A stretch of 64,000 bases of DNA. It comes from DAOTEJ01 sp035454085. Its GTDB lineage: Bacteria; Pseudomonadota; Gammaproteobacteria; Burkholderiales; Burkholderiaceae_F. Shown piece after piece: positions 50,027 through 58,512 of the stretch (positions are counted from its first letter, which is position 1; each line of letters opens with the position of its first letter). The position numbers were made by a program, and so were the translations under genes. The notes under the pieces were generated by a model. The model was given only the letters and a program-made list of their open reading frames with translations. It did no database searches and was not told the origin of the DNA. Location of the stretch: assembly GCA_035454085.1 (NCBI GenBank), contig DAOTEJ010000004.1:7752-71751 (forward strand). The letters run 5' to 3'.

Positions 50027-50962
50027 ATGATAAGTCCCGCTCCCGCCAAGTCCGGCTGGCTCTCGCGCCTCAAGGAAGGCCTGACGCGCACGCGCGTGAA
50101 CATCGCCGGCCTGTTCTCGGGCGGCGTGGTCGACGAGGCCTTCCTCGAGGAACTGGAATTCGCGCTGATCAGTGCCGACGTGGGCGTGGCCACCGCCGCG
50201 ATCCTGCTGCGCCGCGTGCGCGACCGCATCAAGCTCGACGGCCTCAAGACGCAGGAGGAAGTGCGCAGCGCGCTGCGCGACGAACTCGCCGCGCTGCTGT
50301 CCGCCGCTGAGCGTCCACTGGATCTGGCGGCGCACGGCAAGCCGCTGGTGATCATGGTCGCGGGCGTGAACGGGGCCGGCAAGACGACCTCGATCGGCAA
50401 GCTCTCGAAATGGCTGGCCGGACAGGGCAAGACCGTGCTGCTGGCCGCGGGCGACACCTTTCGCGCCGCCGCGCGCGAGCAGCTCGCCGTGTGGGGCACG
50501 CGCAACCAGGTCGAGGTGATCGCACAAAGCGGCGGCGATCCGGCCGCGGTGGTGTTCGACGCCGTCAACGCGGCGCGCGCGCGCGGCATGGACGTGCTGA
50601 TCGCCGACACCGCTGGCCGCCTGCCGACCCAGGCGCACCTCATGGAAGAGCTCAAGCGCATCCGCCGCGCGCAGGACAAGGCCCTGCCCGGCGCGCCGCA
50701 CGAGGTGATCCTGATCGTGGACGGCACCAACGGCCAGAACGCGCTGGCGCAGGTCAGGGCCTTCGACGAGGCGGTCGGCCTCACCGGCCTGGTGATCACC
50801 AAGCTCGACGGCACGGCCAAGGGCGGCGTGCTGGCGGCGATCACCCAGATGCGCCCCGATCGGCCGATCCCGATCTACTTCATCGGCGTGGGCGAAGGCA
50901 TCGAGGACCTGCAGCCGTTCAAGGCGCGCGAGTTTGCCAACGCACTGGTGGGACTGGACTAG
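50027..50962 (+). CDS. ftsY: SRP receptor FtsY (short form)
   Basis: Receptor that brings SRP-ribosome complexes to the membrane. It is 311 aa: an N domain (1-95; SRLKEGLTRTRVNIAGLF) and a GTPase G domain with GVNGAGKTTSIGKL, DTAGRLPTQ and TKLDGTAKGG. The acidic A domain of E. coli FtsY is absent. The start codon is 6 bp from the divergent rsmD start, so its promoter must lie within the rsmD coding sequence. It converges with the ygbA-like gene, overlapping by 4 bp. Confidence 0.97.
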   Translation: MISPAPAKSGWLSRLKEGLTRTRVNIAGLFSGGVVDEAFLEELEFALISADVGVATAAILLRRVRDRIKLDGLKTQEEVRSALRDELAALLSAAERPLDLAAHGKPLVIMVAGVNGAGKTTSIGKLSKWLAGQGKTVLLAAGDTFRAAAREQLAVWGTRNQVEVIAQSGGDPAAVVFDAVNAARARGMDVLIADTAGRLPTQAHLMEELKRIRRAQDKALPGAPHEVILIVDGTNGQNALAQVRAFDEAVGLTGLVITKLDGTAKGGVLAAITQMRPDRPIPIYFIGVGEGIEDLQPFKAREFANALVGLD

Positions 50963-51372
50963 GACTCGGGCGCGTCGCCCGCCGCGCGCGGGTTGCGTGG
51001 CTTGGCCGGCGCCGGGCGCTTGCCGTCCAGGATGTGGCGGATGGCGAGGATGGGATGGCGGCTGAGCATGCGCGGCCCCGCGTAGCGCATCATCACCCGC
51101 GCCTGCTCGCGCTGGGCTGGGCCGTAGCAGTGGATCTGGCAGTTGGCGCAGGTGGGCTTGTCCTCGCCGTAGGGGCAGGCCGCGAGCCGCCGCGTGGCGT
51201 AGTCCATGAAGGCGCTGCACTCCGGGCACAGGTCGCCGCCCGTGCTGGCGTGCTGGTCGCGGCACCAGATGCTCAGCATCACCTGCATGGTGCGCAGTTC
51301 GCGCGACAGGCGCGGTCCCTGCAGGCGGGCCAGGCGGCGCGAGGCGCCGTCGCTCAGAGGCTCGGAACTCAT
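50959..51372 (-). CDS. ygbA: YgbA-like nitrous-oxide-stimulated-promoter family protein
   Basis: 137-aa cysteine-rich protein matching the YgbA_NO family. The Cys-rich core has IWCRDQH, CPECSAF and CPYGEDKPTCANCQIHCY, followed by the conserved MRYAGPRMLSRHPILAIRHILDGK. It is likely a metal-binding protein. In enterobacteria the gene responds to nitrosative stress through NsrR; I see no clear NsrR site here and do not assume the same control. The start at 51372 is chosen because the conserved region begins soon after. Confidence 0.88.
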   Translation of the reverse strand: MSSEPLSDGASRRLARLQGPRLSRELRTMQVMLSIWCRDQHASTGGDLCPECSAFMDYATRRLAACPYGEDKPTCANCQIHCYGPAQREQARVMMRYAGPRMLSRHPILAIRHILDGKRPAPAKPRNPRAAGDAPES

Positions 51373-51519
51373 CGTTGGTTCAATCCGGTAGGCCCGGCCA
51401 GCATGAAGGCGCAGTCGCGCCGCGCGCTTGACCTCGCGCAAGCCCGCGCCCGCCCCCTCCGCAGGAGGTAGGCGTCAACCCGGCCCGTAGAATCCGGGAA
51501 CTTCAGCCCCACCCCCACC

Positions 51520-52983
51520 ATGCTCCTCGCCGCCATCGACCTGGGTTCCAACAGCTTCCGCCTCGAGATAGGACGCGTCGAGGGCTCGCACATCCTCACC
51601 CAGGGCTACTGGAAGGAGACCGTGCGGCTTGCCGCCGGGCTCGACGAGGAGCAGCGCCTGACCCGCAAGGCGATGGACACCGCGCTCGACACCCTGGCGC
51701 GCATGAACGAGCGCCTGCGCGGCCTGCCGGCCTCGCAGGTGCGCGCGGTGGGCACGCAGACGCTGCGGGTGGCGGGCAATGCGGCGGACTTCCTGCGCCG
51801 CGCCGAGAAGGTCCTGGGCTATCCGATCGAGGTCATCGCCGGCCGCGAGGAGGCGCGCCTCGTGTTCGAGGGCTGCGCGCACACCCTGCCGCTGTCGACC
51901 GCGCGCCGCCTGGTGGTGGACATAGGCGGCGCCTCGACGGAACTGATCGTCGGCCGGGGCTTCGAGGCCGAGCGCGCCGAGTCGTTCAAGGTGGGCTGCG
52001 TCAACACCTCGGTGCGCTTCTTCCAGGACGGGATCATCGACCGCGCCAGCCTCAAGAAGGCGCAGGTCGCGGTGGCGGCGGAACTGGAAGAGGCGGTCGA
52101 GCTGTTCTCGCGCCGCCACTGGGACGAGGCCTACGGCTCCTCGGGCACCGCGGGCGCGGTGTCCGACATCCTGCGCGCGCAGGGCTGGAGCGACGGCGTG
52201 ATCACCGCCGAGGCCCTGCTGCGTCTGCGCCATGCCCTGCTCGAGGCGGGCGAGATCCGCCGCATCAAGCTTGCCGGCCTCAAGGCCGAGCGCCAGGAGG
52301 TGATCGCGGGCGGCGTGGCGGTGCTCTCGGCGGTGTTCGACGTGCTGGGGGTGCAAGAGATGCGGCCGGCGCGTGGCGCCCTGCGCGTGGGCGTGCTCTA
52401 CGACCTGCTGGGCCGGCGCGAGCACCGCGACGTGCGCAGCATGGCGGTGGAACGCATGCAGGCGCGCTTCGGGGTCGATGCCGCGCAGGCGCGCGCCGTG
52501 GCGGTGATCGCCACCCAGTTGCACGAGGCCCTGGACCCGGAGGCCGACGCCGACGCCCGCCACCGCCTCGACTGGGCGGCCGCGCTGCACGAGGTGGGCT
52601 TCGCGGTGTCGCACGGCGACTACCACAAGCACGGCGCCTATCTGGTGCGCCACAGCGACATGGCGGGCTTCTCGACCCATGAGCAGGAGCGCGTCGCGCT
52701 GCTGGTTCTGGGGCAGCGGGGCAACCTCAGGAAGCTGGGCGATGCAATTGCCGAGCCGACGCGCCTGGCCAAGATCCTGGCGCTGCGGCTCGCGGTCATC
52801 CTGATGCACGCGCGCCGCCCGGTGCGCCTGCCCGAGTGGTCACTGCGCGCGCGCGAGGGGCGCATCGAGTTCGCGCTCGACGGCGCCTGGCTGAGCCGCC
52901 ATCCGCTCACCCAGCACCTGCTCGAAGAGGAAGCCGCGACCTGGCAGCGTGCCGGCGTGGACCTGAGACTGGTGGCCCGCTGA
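51520..52983 (+). CDS. ppx: Exopolyphosphatase
   Basis: Hydrolyses terminal phosphates of polyphosphate; the GppA-type activity on pppGpp is possible. It is 487 aa, ASKHA fold: AAIDLGSNSFRLEIGR (phosphate 1), VVDIGGASTELIVG (phosphate 2), then an HD-like C-terminal domain (RLDWAAALHEVGFAVSHGDYHKHGAYLV). ppx and ppk converge with sixA between, forming a polyphosphate locus. Confidence 0.95.
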   Translation: MLLAAIDLGSNSFRLEIGRVEGSHILTQGYWKETVRLAAGLDEEQRLTRKAMDTALDTLARMNERLRGLPASQVRAVGTQTLRVAGNAADFLRRAEKVLGYPIEVIAGREEARLVFEGCAHTLPLSTARRLVVDIGGASTELIVGRGFEAERAESFKVGCVNTSVRFFQDGIIDRASLKKAQVAVAAELEEAVELFSRRHWDEAYGSSGTAGAVSDILRAQGWSDGVITAEALLRLRHALLEAGEIRRIKLAGLKAERQEVIAGGVAVLSAVFDVLGVQEMRPARGALRVGVLYDLLGRREHRDVRSMAVERMQARFGVDAAQARAVAVIATQLHEALDPEADADARHRLDWAAALHEVGFAVSHGDYHKHGAYLVRHSDMAGFSTHEQERVALLVLGQRGNLRKLGDAIAEPTRLAKILALRLAVILMHARRPVRLPEWSLRAREGRIEFALDGAWLSRHPLTQHLLEEEAATWQRAGVDLRLVAR

Positions 52984-52990
52984 GCCGCGC

Positions 52991-53455
52991 TCAGGCGAAG
53001 TCGGGATTGCAGACCGCGCGCAGCACCACCTGACGCGAACCATCACGGTCGCGCGCCGACAACCACCACACCCCGCCCTTCTTCACGGACCAGGGCTGCT
53101 CTTCGCCCGCGAGCAGCCGGCTCGCCACCAGGCCCAGGGTCGGCTGGTGTCCGACCACCACGACGGGCACCTTGGCCACCGGCCAGCCCGCGGCGACCAG
53201 CACCGCGCCGCTGTCGGCGTCCGGCGCCAGCGCATCCACCGTGACCAGCTTGCGCTGCGCCAGTTCGGCGAGCGCTCGCGCCGTCTGCTGGGCACGCGTC
53301 GCGGGGCTGGCCAGGATGCGCGCCGAGTCCGGCAGGCGCGCGTGCAGCCATTCGGCCATGCGCCGTGCCTGCTTCTCGCCGCGCGCAGTGAGCTTGCGGC
53401 CGTGGTCGGGCTCGCCGAGTTCGGCTTCGGCGTGGCGCCAGAGGATCAGTTCCAA
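52991..53455 (-). CDS. sixA: SixA-type phosphohistidine phosphatase
   Basis: 154-aa histidine phosphatase with catalytic LWRHAEAE at the N terminus and the second His in VVVGHQPTLGL. SixA removes phosphate from phosphohistidine proteins; E. coli SixA acts on NPr of the nitrogen PTS, whose EIIA gene (ptsN) is also in this window. The start is a TTG at 53455 with GGAG 7 bases upstream; no ATG lies near. It follows ppk on the same strand by 32 bp. Confidence 0.9.
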   Translation of the reverse strand: MELILWRHAEAELGEPDHGRKLTARGEKQARRMAEWLHARLPDSARILASPATRAQQTARALAELAQRKLVTVDALAPDADSGAVLVAAGWPVAKVPVVVVGHQPTLGLVASRLLAGEEQPWSVKKGGVWWLSARDRDGSRQVVLRAVCNPDFA

Positions 53456-53487
53456 GGAGCGGCTCCGTGGTTCGTGCGGTCGGGGTC

Positions 53488-55584
53488 TCAGGCGTCGTGC
53501 TGGGCGAGGCGCTCGACCAGGCGCGTCTGCGCCGGGACGGCCTGCGCCCCGCCGGACGGCGCGCGGTACTGGCCGTCGGCGCCCAGACGCCAGGCGTTGG
53601 CGCGATCGTCGAGATAGACCTTCAGTCCTTCCTCGATCACCCGGCGCTTGAGCGCGGGGTCGAGGACGGGAAAGGCGATCTCGATGCGCCGGAAGAGGTT
53701 GCGGCCCAGCCAGTCGGCGCTCGACAGGTACACATCGTCGGCGCCGGCGTTGCGGAACCAGAAGACGCGACTGTGCTCGAGGAAGCGGCCGATCACCGAG
53801 CGCACGCGGATGTTGTCGGACACGCCCTTGACGCCGGGGCGCAGGACGCAGGCGCCGCGCACGATCAGGTCGACCTTCACGCCCGCCTGCGAAGCGGCAT
53901 ACAGGGCGCGGACGATGCTCTCCTCGCCCAGCGCGTTCATGCGCGCCACGATGCGCGCCGGCTTGCCGGCCCGGGCGTGGCGCGTCTCGCGGGCGATCGC
54001 ATCGAGCAGATGGCGGTGCAGGTCGAAGGGCGCGAGCCAGAAGTGCTTGAGCCGCTCCACGCGCGTGAGGCTGGTGAGGTGGCGGAACACCTTCTCGGCA
54101 TCGCCGCACAAGTCAGGGTTCGCGGTGAGCAGGCCGAAGTCGGTGTAGAGCCGCGCCGTGCCCGCGTGATAGTTGCCCGTGCCCAGGTGCGCGTAGCGAA
54201 CGAGCCGGGTGCGGCCTCGCACGCGCTCGCGCCGCGTCACGAGCAGCATCTTGGCGTGGGTCTTGAGGCCGACCACGCCGTAGACCACCTGCACTCCCAC
54301 GCGCTCGAGGCGGTCCGCAAGATCGATGTTGGCCTCCTCGTCGAAGCGCGCCTTGAGCTCGACCACCACGGTGACCTCCTTGCCGCGGCGCGCCGCCTCG
54401 ATCAGCAGGTCGACGAGCGTCGAGCTCGAGCCCGTGCGATAGAGCGTCATGCGGATCGCCACCACGGCCTCGTCGGTGGCGGCCTGGCGCAGCAGCGCCA
54501 GCACGGGCTCGAAGCTCTGGTAGGGATGGTGCAGGAGCACGTCGCCGGCCCTGAGCGCCTCGAACACGTCGTCCTCGGGAGCAAGTCTCGCCGGCCAGCC
54601 CGGGACAAAGGGCGGCCAGCGCAGGCGCGCATCGGTCAGCCGGTCGACAAGCTGGGTCATGCGCACCAGGTTCACCGGGCCGTCGAGCCGGAAGACGGCC
54701 TCGTCGGGCAGGCCGAACTGCGCCTGCAGCAGTTGCTCGATCGGCGGCGGGCAGGTGTTGAGGACTTCGAGCCGCACCGGATCGCCGTAGTGGCGTTGAT
54801 TGAGCTCCAGGCGCAGAGCCTGACGCAGGTTCTTGACCTCGCGCTCGTCGACCGCCAGGTCGGAGTCACGCGTCACGCGGAACTGCGAGAAGCTGGCGAT
54901 GCGCAGCCCCGGGAAGACCTCGTGCAGGTGCGAGCGGATCACCGAGCTGAGCAGCACGAAGGCCTGGCGGCCAGGGGCCAGCCTCGCGGCCAGCGGAATC
55001 ACCCGCGGCAGCACGCGCGGCACCTTGAGGATCGCCACCCCCGCGGGACGGCCGAACGCGTCCTTGCCCTCGAGCTGGATGACGAAGTTCAGCGCCTTGT
55101 TCATCACCTGCGGGAACGGGTGCGAGGGGTCGAGCACGATGGGCGCGAGCAGCGGACGCACCTCGCGCGTGAAGTACTCCTGCACCCAGGCGGCCTGGGC
55201 CGCGTCGCGCTGCGCGTGATTGAGCACGACCACGCCCTGCTGCACCAGCAGGGGCGAGACCACGTGATTGAACAGCGCGTACATCTCGCTCACGATGCGG
55301 TGCGCGCGCGCCGAGACCTGTTCGTACAGCGGCACGGCCGGGCCGTGGCCCCCGGCCTCGCGCACCGCGTCGTAGAGGTCGATGATGCGCAGCTCGTAGA
55401 ACTCGTCCAGGATCGACGAGACGATCCCGATGAAGCGCAACCGCTCGCCCAAGGGCACGGCAGGATCGGCGGCCTGGGCAAGCACGCGTTCCACCAGCGC
55501 AAGTTGCGAGAGTTCGCGGGGAATCAGCGGCGGCCCCGGGACGAGGGCCGATCGCTTCTCTGACTTCTTCACGCGCTTGACCAT
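53488..55584 (-). CDS. ppk: Polyphosphate kinase 1
   Basis: Makes long-chain polyphosphate from ATP. It is 698 aa. The N-terminal domain starts with LSQLALVERVLAQA; the phospho-His is His466 in RYAHLGTGNYH, with MTLYRTGSSSTLVD and the C-terminal HKD-like part (FLEHSRVFWFRNAG, DVYLSSADWLGRNL). The ATG at 55584 (MVKRVKKSEKRS) is used; the frame stays open further upstream but that part is Arg-rich and not conserved in type. Confidence 0.97.
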   Translation of the reverse strand: MVKRVKKSEKRSALVPGPPLIPRELSQLALVERVLAQAADPAVPLGERLRFIGIVSSILDEFYELRIIDLYDAVREAGGHGPAVPLYEQVSARAHRIVSEMYALFNHVVSPLLVQQGVVVLNHAQRDAAQAAWVQEYFTREVRPLLAPIVLDPSHPFPQVMNKALNFVIQLEGKDAFGRPAGVAILKVPRVLPRVIPLAARLAPGRQAFVLLSSVIRSHLHEVFPGLRIASFSQFRVTRDSDLAVDEREVKNLRQALRLELNQRHYGDPVRLEVLNTCPPPIEQLLQAQFGLPDEAVFRLDGPVNLVRMTQLVDRLTDARLRWPPFVPGWPARLAPEDDVFEALRAGDVLLHHPYQSFEPVLALLRQAATDEAVVAIRMTLYRTGSSSTLVDLLIEAARRGKEVTVVVELKARFDEEANIDLADRLERVGVQVVYGVVGLKTHAKMLLVTRRERVRGRTRLVRYAHLGTGNYHAGTARLYTDFGLLTANPDLCGDAEKVFRHLTSLTRVERLKHFWLAPFDLHRHLLDAIARETRHARAGKPARIVARMNALGEESIVRALYAASQAGVKVDLIVRGACVLRPGVKGVSDNIRVRSVIGRFLEHSRVFWFRNAGADDVYLSSADWLGRNLFRRIEIAFPVLDPALKRRVIEEGLKVYLDDRANAWRLGADGQYRAPSGGAQAVPAQTRLVERLAQHDA

Positions 55585-55964
55585 GACAGTCGTCGATGAC
55601 GCCGGTGTGACACATCCACAGTAGCGCCGTTGCCTTGCGGCGCACCGCGCGCGAGCGACCCTGCGAGCCCTCGCGACGATTCTATTGGCGCGGCTCTGCC
55701 CGAATTGCCGTTGCGCTCGGCTGGCGCGGCGGCCGGCTCCGCGGCTTGACGCCCCGCGGCGAGCCACGGCCGGGGCCGGCTGCTCCGCAAACTGGCGAGC
55801 GCGGCAACACCCGAGGCCGCGGAGAACTCCCTCCGCCTCGCCTCGGGCACGGATCTTCCCCTTGAACGGCCGGGGTTTCAGAGAAAGTGAGCACTCTCAC
55901 GAACGGTGCTTACCCGAGTATTTCACTAGGAATTGAACTTTCGGGGAGTCCCTGACTCGAAGGA
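55585..55964. other. 380-bp intergenic region between ppk and rpoH
   Basis: Divergent promoter region of ppk and rpoH. I find no convincing gene: the short frames on both strands have Arg/Pro-rich products and no ribosome-binding site. The base composition drops near the rpoH end (55880-55960), where promoters are expected; TTGAAC at 55933-55938 could be a -35 but no good -10 is placed after it. Confidence 0.6.
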
Positions 55965-55991
55965 TTAGCACTCGCGACCGTGGAGTGCTAA
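55965..55991 (+). promoter_or_regulatory. CIRCE operator (HrcA site) of rpoH
   Basis: TTAGCACTC, nine bases, GAGTGCTAA: a perfect match to the CIRCE consensus, the binding site of the heat-shock repressor HrcA. It ends 9 bp before the first candidate rpoH start, so it lies in the promoter or leader of rpoH. Confidence 0.95.
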
Positions 55992-56000
55992 TGTTTTTAC

Positions 56001-56933
56001 ATGGAGGTGCACCACTTGATGAACCGATCCGCCCGCCTTTCCGACTCGACCGCCCTGGTTCCGGTGACCGCGAACCATGCCCTTGCCTTGAGCCCGCAGG
56101 GCCTGGGAAATCTGGACGCCTACATTCAGGCTGCCCAGCGCGCGCCGATGCTCAGCGCCGAGGACGAGACACGCCTGGCCCGGCGCCTGCGCGATCACGC
56201 CGACCTCGACGCGGCAGGGCAACTGGTGATGTCGCATCTGCGCCTGGTGATCTCGGTGGCGCGCGGCTATCTGGGCTACGGCCTGCCCCACGCCGACCTC
56301 ATCCAGGAAGGCAACGTCGGCCTGATGAAGGCGGTCAAGCGCTTCGACCCGGAGCGCGGCGTGCGGCTCGTGTCGTTCGCGCTGCACTGGATCCGCGCCG
56401 AGATCCACGAGTACATCCTGCGCAACTGGCGCCTGGTCAAGGTGGCCACCACCAAGGCGCAGCGCAAGCTCTTCTTCAACCTGCGCAGCATGAAGCAGGC
56501 CAGCGGCACGATGGGGCAGGACGAGATCGACGCGATGGCGCGCGAGCTCAAGGTCAAGCCCGAGGAAGTGGCCGAGATGGAAATGCGCATGTCGGGCGCC
56601 GACATCGCACTCGAGGCTCACGGCGAGGGCGAGGACGAGCAGTACGCGCCGATCGCCTGGCTGGCCGACGGCGAGTCCGAGCCCACCCAGGTGCTGGCGC
56701 GGCGCGAGCGCGACCTGCTGCAGTCCGACGGTGTGCGCCAGGCGCTCGAAGGGCTGGACCCGCGCAGCCGCCGCATCGTCGAGGCACGCTGGCTCGACGA
56801 GGACGCCGAGGGCAAGGTGGGCACGGCCACGCTGCACGATCTGGCCGCGGAGTTTGGCGTGTCGGCCGAGCGCATCCGCCAGATCGAGGTCAAGGCGCTG
56901 CAGAAGATGCGCGCGGCCTTGGCCACGGCCTGA
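56001..56933 (+). CDS. rpoH: Heat-shock sigma factor sigma-32
   Basis: 310-aa sigma-70-family factor. Region 2 is DLIQEGNVGLMKAVKRFDPERGVRLVSFALHWIRAEIHEYI; the RpoH box QRKLFFNLR is specific to sigma-32; region 4 ends GVSAERIRQIEVKALQKM. The ATG at 56001 has no ribosome-binding site, whereas an ATG at 56019 (MNRSARLSDS) has GGAGG 11 bases upstream and may be the true start. Transcription is probably repressed by HrcA at the CIRCE site immediately upstream. A terminator follows the gene. Confidence 0.96.
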   Translation: MEVHHLMNRSARLSDSTALVPVTANHALALSPQGLGNLDAYIQAAQRAPMLSAEDETRLARRLRDHADLDAAGQLVMSHLRLVISVARGYLGYGLPHADLIQEGNVGLMKAVKRFDPERGVRLVSFALHWIRAEIHEYILRNWRLVKVATTKAQRKLFFNLRSMKQASGTMGQDEIDAMARELKVKPEEVAEMEMRMSGADIALEAHGEGEDEQYAPIAWLADGESEPTQVLARRERDLLQSDGVRQALEGLDPRSRRIVEARWLDEDAEGKVGTATLHDLAAEFGVSAERIRQIEVKALQKMRAALATA

Positions 56934-56950
56934 GCGTCGATCCGCCCGTC

Positions 56951-56978
56951 ACGGCGCCCACCCGGGCGCCGTTTTTTT
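56951..56978 (+). terminator. Rho-independent terminator of rpoH
   Basis: ACGGCGCCC pairs with GGGCGCCGT (9 bp, 4-nt loop), followed by a run of T. It lies between the convergent rpoH and SCO1 genes. Confidence 0.9.
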
Positions 56979-56992
56979 GGCAAGCCGCCGGC

Positions 56993-57556
56993 CTAGAGGA
57001 GTTGCTTGAGGTCCGCGACCACCGAGTCCATGTCCTGCTTGTGGCGCAGGTACAGGCGCACCTTGCCGTCGCGATCGAAGACATAGGCGCCGGCGGTGTG
57101 GTCGATGGTGTAGGACGTGGGCGTCTGGCCGGGCACCTTCTGGAAGAAGATCTTGAACTCCTTGGCCGCCGCCACGGTCTGCTCGGGCGTGCCCACGAAG
57201 CCGACGAAGCTCGGATCGAAGCCGGGCACGTACTGTGCGAGCACCTCGCGCGTGTCGCGCTCGGGATCCACCGTCACGAAGACCACCTGAAGCTTGTCGC
57301 CGTCCTTGCCCAGGCGGCGCTTGATCTCGGCCATGTCGGTGAGCGTCGTGGGGCATACGTCCGGGCACTGCGCGAAGCCGAAGAACACCACCACCACCTT
57401 GCCCTTGTAGTCGGCCAGGCTGCGCTGCGCGCCGGTGTGGTCGCTCATCGCCAGGGTGCGCGCGTAATTCGCCCCGGTGATGTCCACGCTCGAGAACTTG
57501 GGCTGCCCGCAGGCAGCGAGCAGCAGGGCGAGGCCCAGGGCGAACAGGTGTCTCAT
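56993..57556 (-). CDS. SCO1/SenC-type copper chaperone lipoprotein
   Basis: 187-aa thioredoxin-fold protein that delivers copper to the CuA site of cytochrome oxidase. A lipobox (LLAAC, Cys16 from the ATG at 57556) anchors it to the membrane. The CxxxC copper motif is in GFAQCPDVCPTTL and the third ligand His in TIDHTAGAYVFD. It is last in the leftward SURF1 - SCO-like - ctaA - ctaB - SCO1 operon, 28 bp after ctaB. Confidence 0.94.
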   Translation of the reverse strand: MRHLFALGLALLLAACGQPKFSSVDITGANYARTLAMSDHTGAQRSLADYKGKVVVVFFGFAQCPDVCPTTLTDMAEIKRRLGKDGDKLQVVFVTVDPERDTREVLAQYVPGFDPSFVGFVGTPEQTVAAAKEFKIFFQKVPGQTPTSYTIDHTAGAYVFDRDGKVRLYLRHKQDMDSVVADLKQLL

Positions 57557-57584
57557 GGCTGCAGGCTGCGGCACGAGCGCAGGC

Positions 57585-58481
57585 TCAGGCGTAGTGATCG
57601 ACGAGCAGCGCCGCAAAGAGCGCCGCGAGATACACGATCGAGTAGTTGAAGGTGGCCCGAGCCAGCCTGTCGCTGTAGTTGCGCAGCAGGCGCCAGGCGT
57701 AGGCCAGGAAGACGGCCCCCAGCACCAGGGCGGCGGTCAGGTAGATCAGCCCCGCCATGCGGATCGCGTAAGGCAGCGTGGTCGTGGCCACCAGCACGAT
57801 CGTGTAGAGCAGGATGTGCAGGCGGGTGAATTCCGAGCCGTGCGTCACCGGCAGCATGGGCAGGCCGCTGGCGCGGTAGTCCTCGACCCGATACAGCGCC
57901 AGCGCCCAGAAGTGCGGCGGGGTCCACACGAAGATGATCAGCACCAGCAGCCAGGCCTGCGCCGGGGCCTCGCCAGTGACGGCGGCCCAACCCAGCACCG
58001 GGGGCATGGCGCCCGAGAGTCCGCCGATCACGATGTTCTGCGGCGTGTTGGGCTTGAGCAGGACGGTGTAGATCACCGCGTAGCCCACGAAAGTGGCGAA
58101 GGTCAGCCACATCGTCAGCGCATTGACCTGGGTGTAGAGCACCCACATGCCCACACCGCCCACCAGCCCCGAGAAGACGATGGCCTGCAGCGGCGTCAGG
58201 TCGCCGCGCGCCATGGGCCGCATGCGGGTGCGCGCCATCTTGGCATCGATGGTGCGCTCGATGATCGAGTTCACCGCGAAGGCGGCGCCCGCGAGCAGCC
58301 AGATGCCGATCGTGCCCATCACCACCAGGCGCAGCGGCGGCAGCCCCGGCACCGCGAGGAACATGCCGATCACCGCGCAGAAGATCGCCAACTGCGTCAC
58401 GCGCGGCTTGGTGAGCGCCCAGTACTGGCGGGCGAGGAGACTGAGTGACAAGGCGTCGCCCGAGGTCGAAGGGGAGTGCAT
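57585..58481 (-). CDS. ctaB: Protoheme IX farnesyltransferase (heme O synthase)
   Basis: Converts heme b to heme o by farnesylation in the inner membrane. It is 298 aa with seven to nine membrane helices. The UbiA-type aspartate motifs are [21 protein letters not shown] and [21 protein letters not shown]. The ATG at 58481 is preceded by a GGAG-poor leader; an upstream longer frame is not used. It lies downstream of ctaA. Confidence 0.96.
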   Translation of the reverse strand: MHSPSTSGDALSLSLLARQYWALTKPRVTQLAIFCAVIGMFLAVPGLPPLRLVVMGTIGIWLLAGAAFAVNSIIERTIDAKMARTRMRPMARGDLTPLQAIVFSGLVGGVGMWVLYTQVNALTMWLTFATFVGYAVIYTVLLKPNTPQNIVIGGLSGAMPPVLGWAAVTGEAPAQAWLLVLIIFVWTPPHFWALALYRVEDYRASGLPMLPVTHGSEFTRLHILLYTIVLVATTTLPYAIRMAGLIYLTAALVLGAVFLAYAWRLLRNYSDRLARATFNYSIVYLAALFAALLVDHYA

Positions 58482-58512
58482 GAGAGCGGTACTGCTGAGG
58501 GGGACCCGGATT

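Noticed and set aside
55682..55936. Short frames of 70-85 codons on both strands between ppk and rpoH
   Set aside because: Arg/Pro/Gly-rich products, no ribosome-binding site, mutually overlapping on opposite strands.
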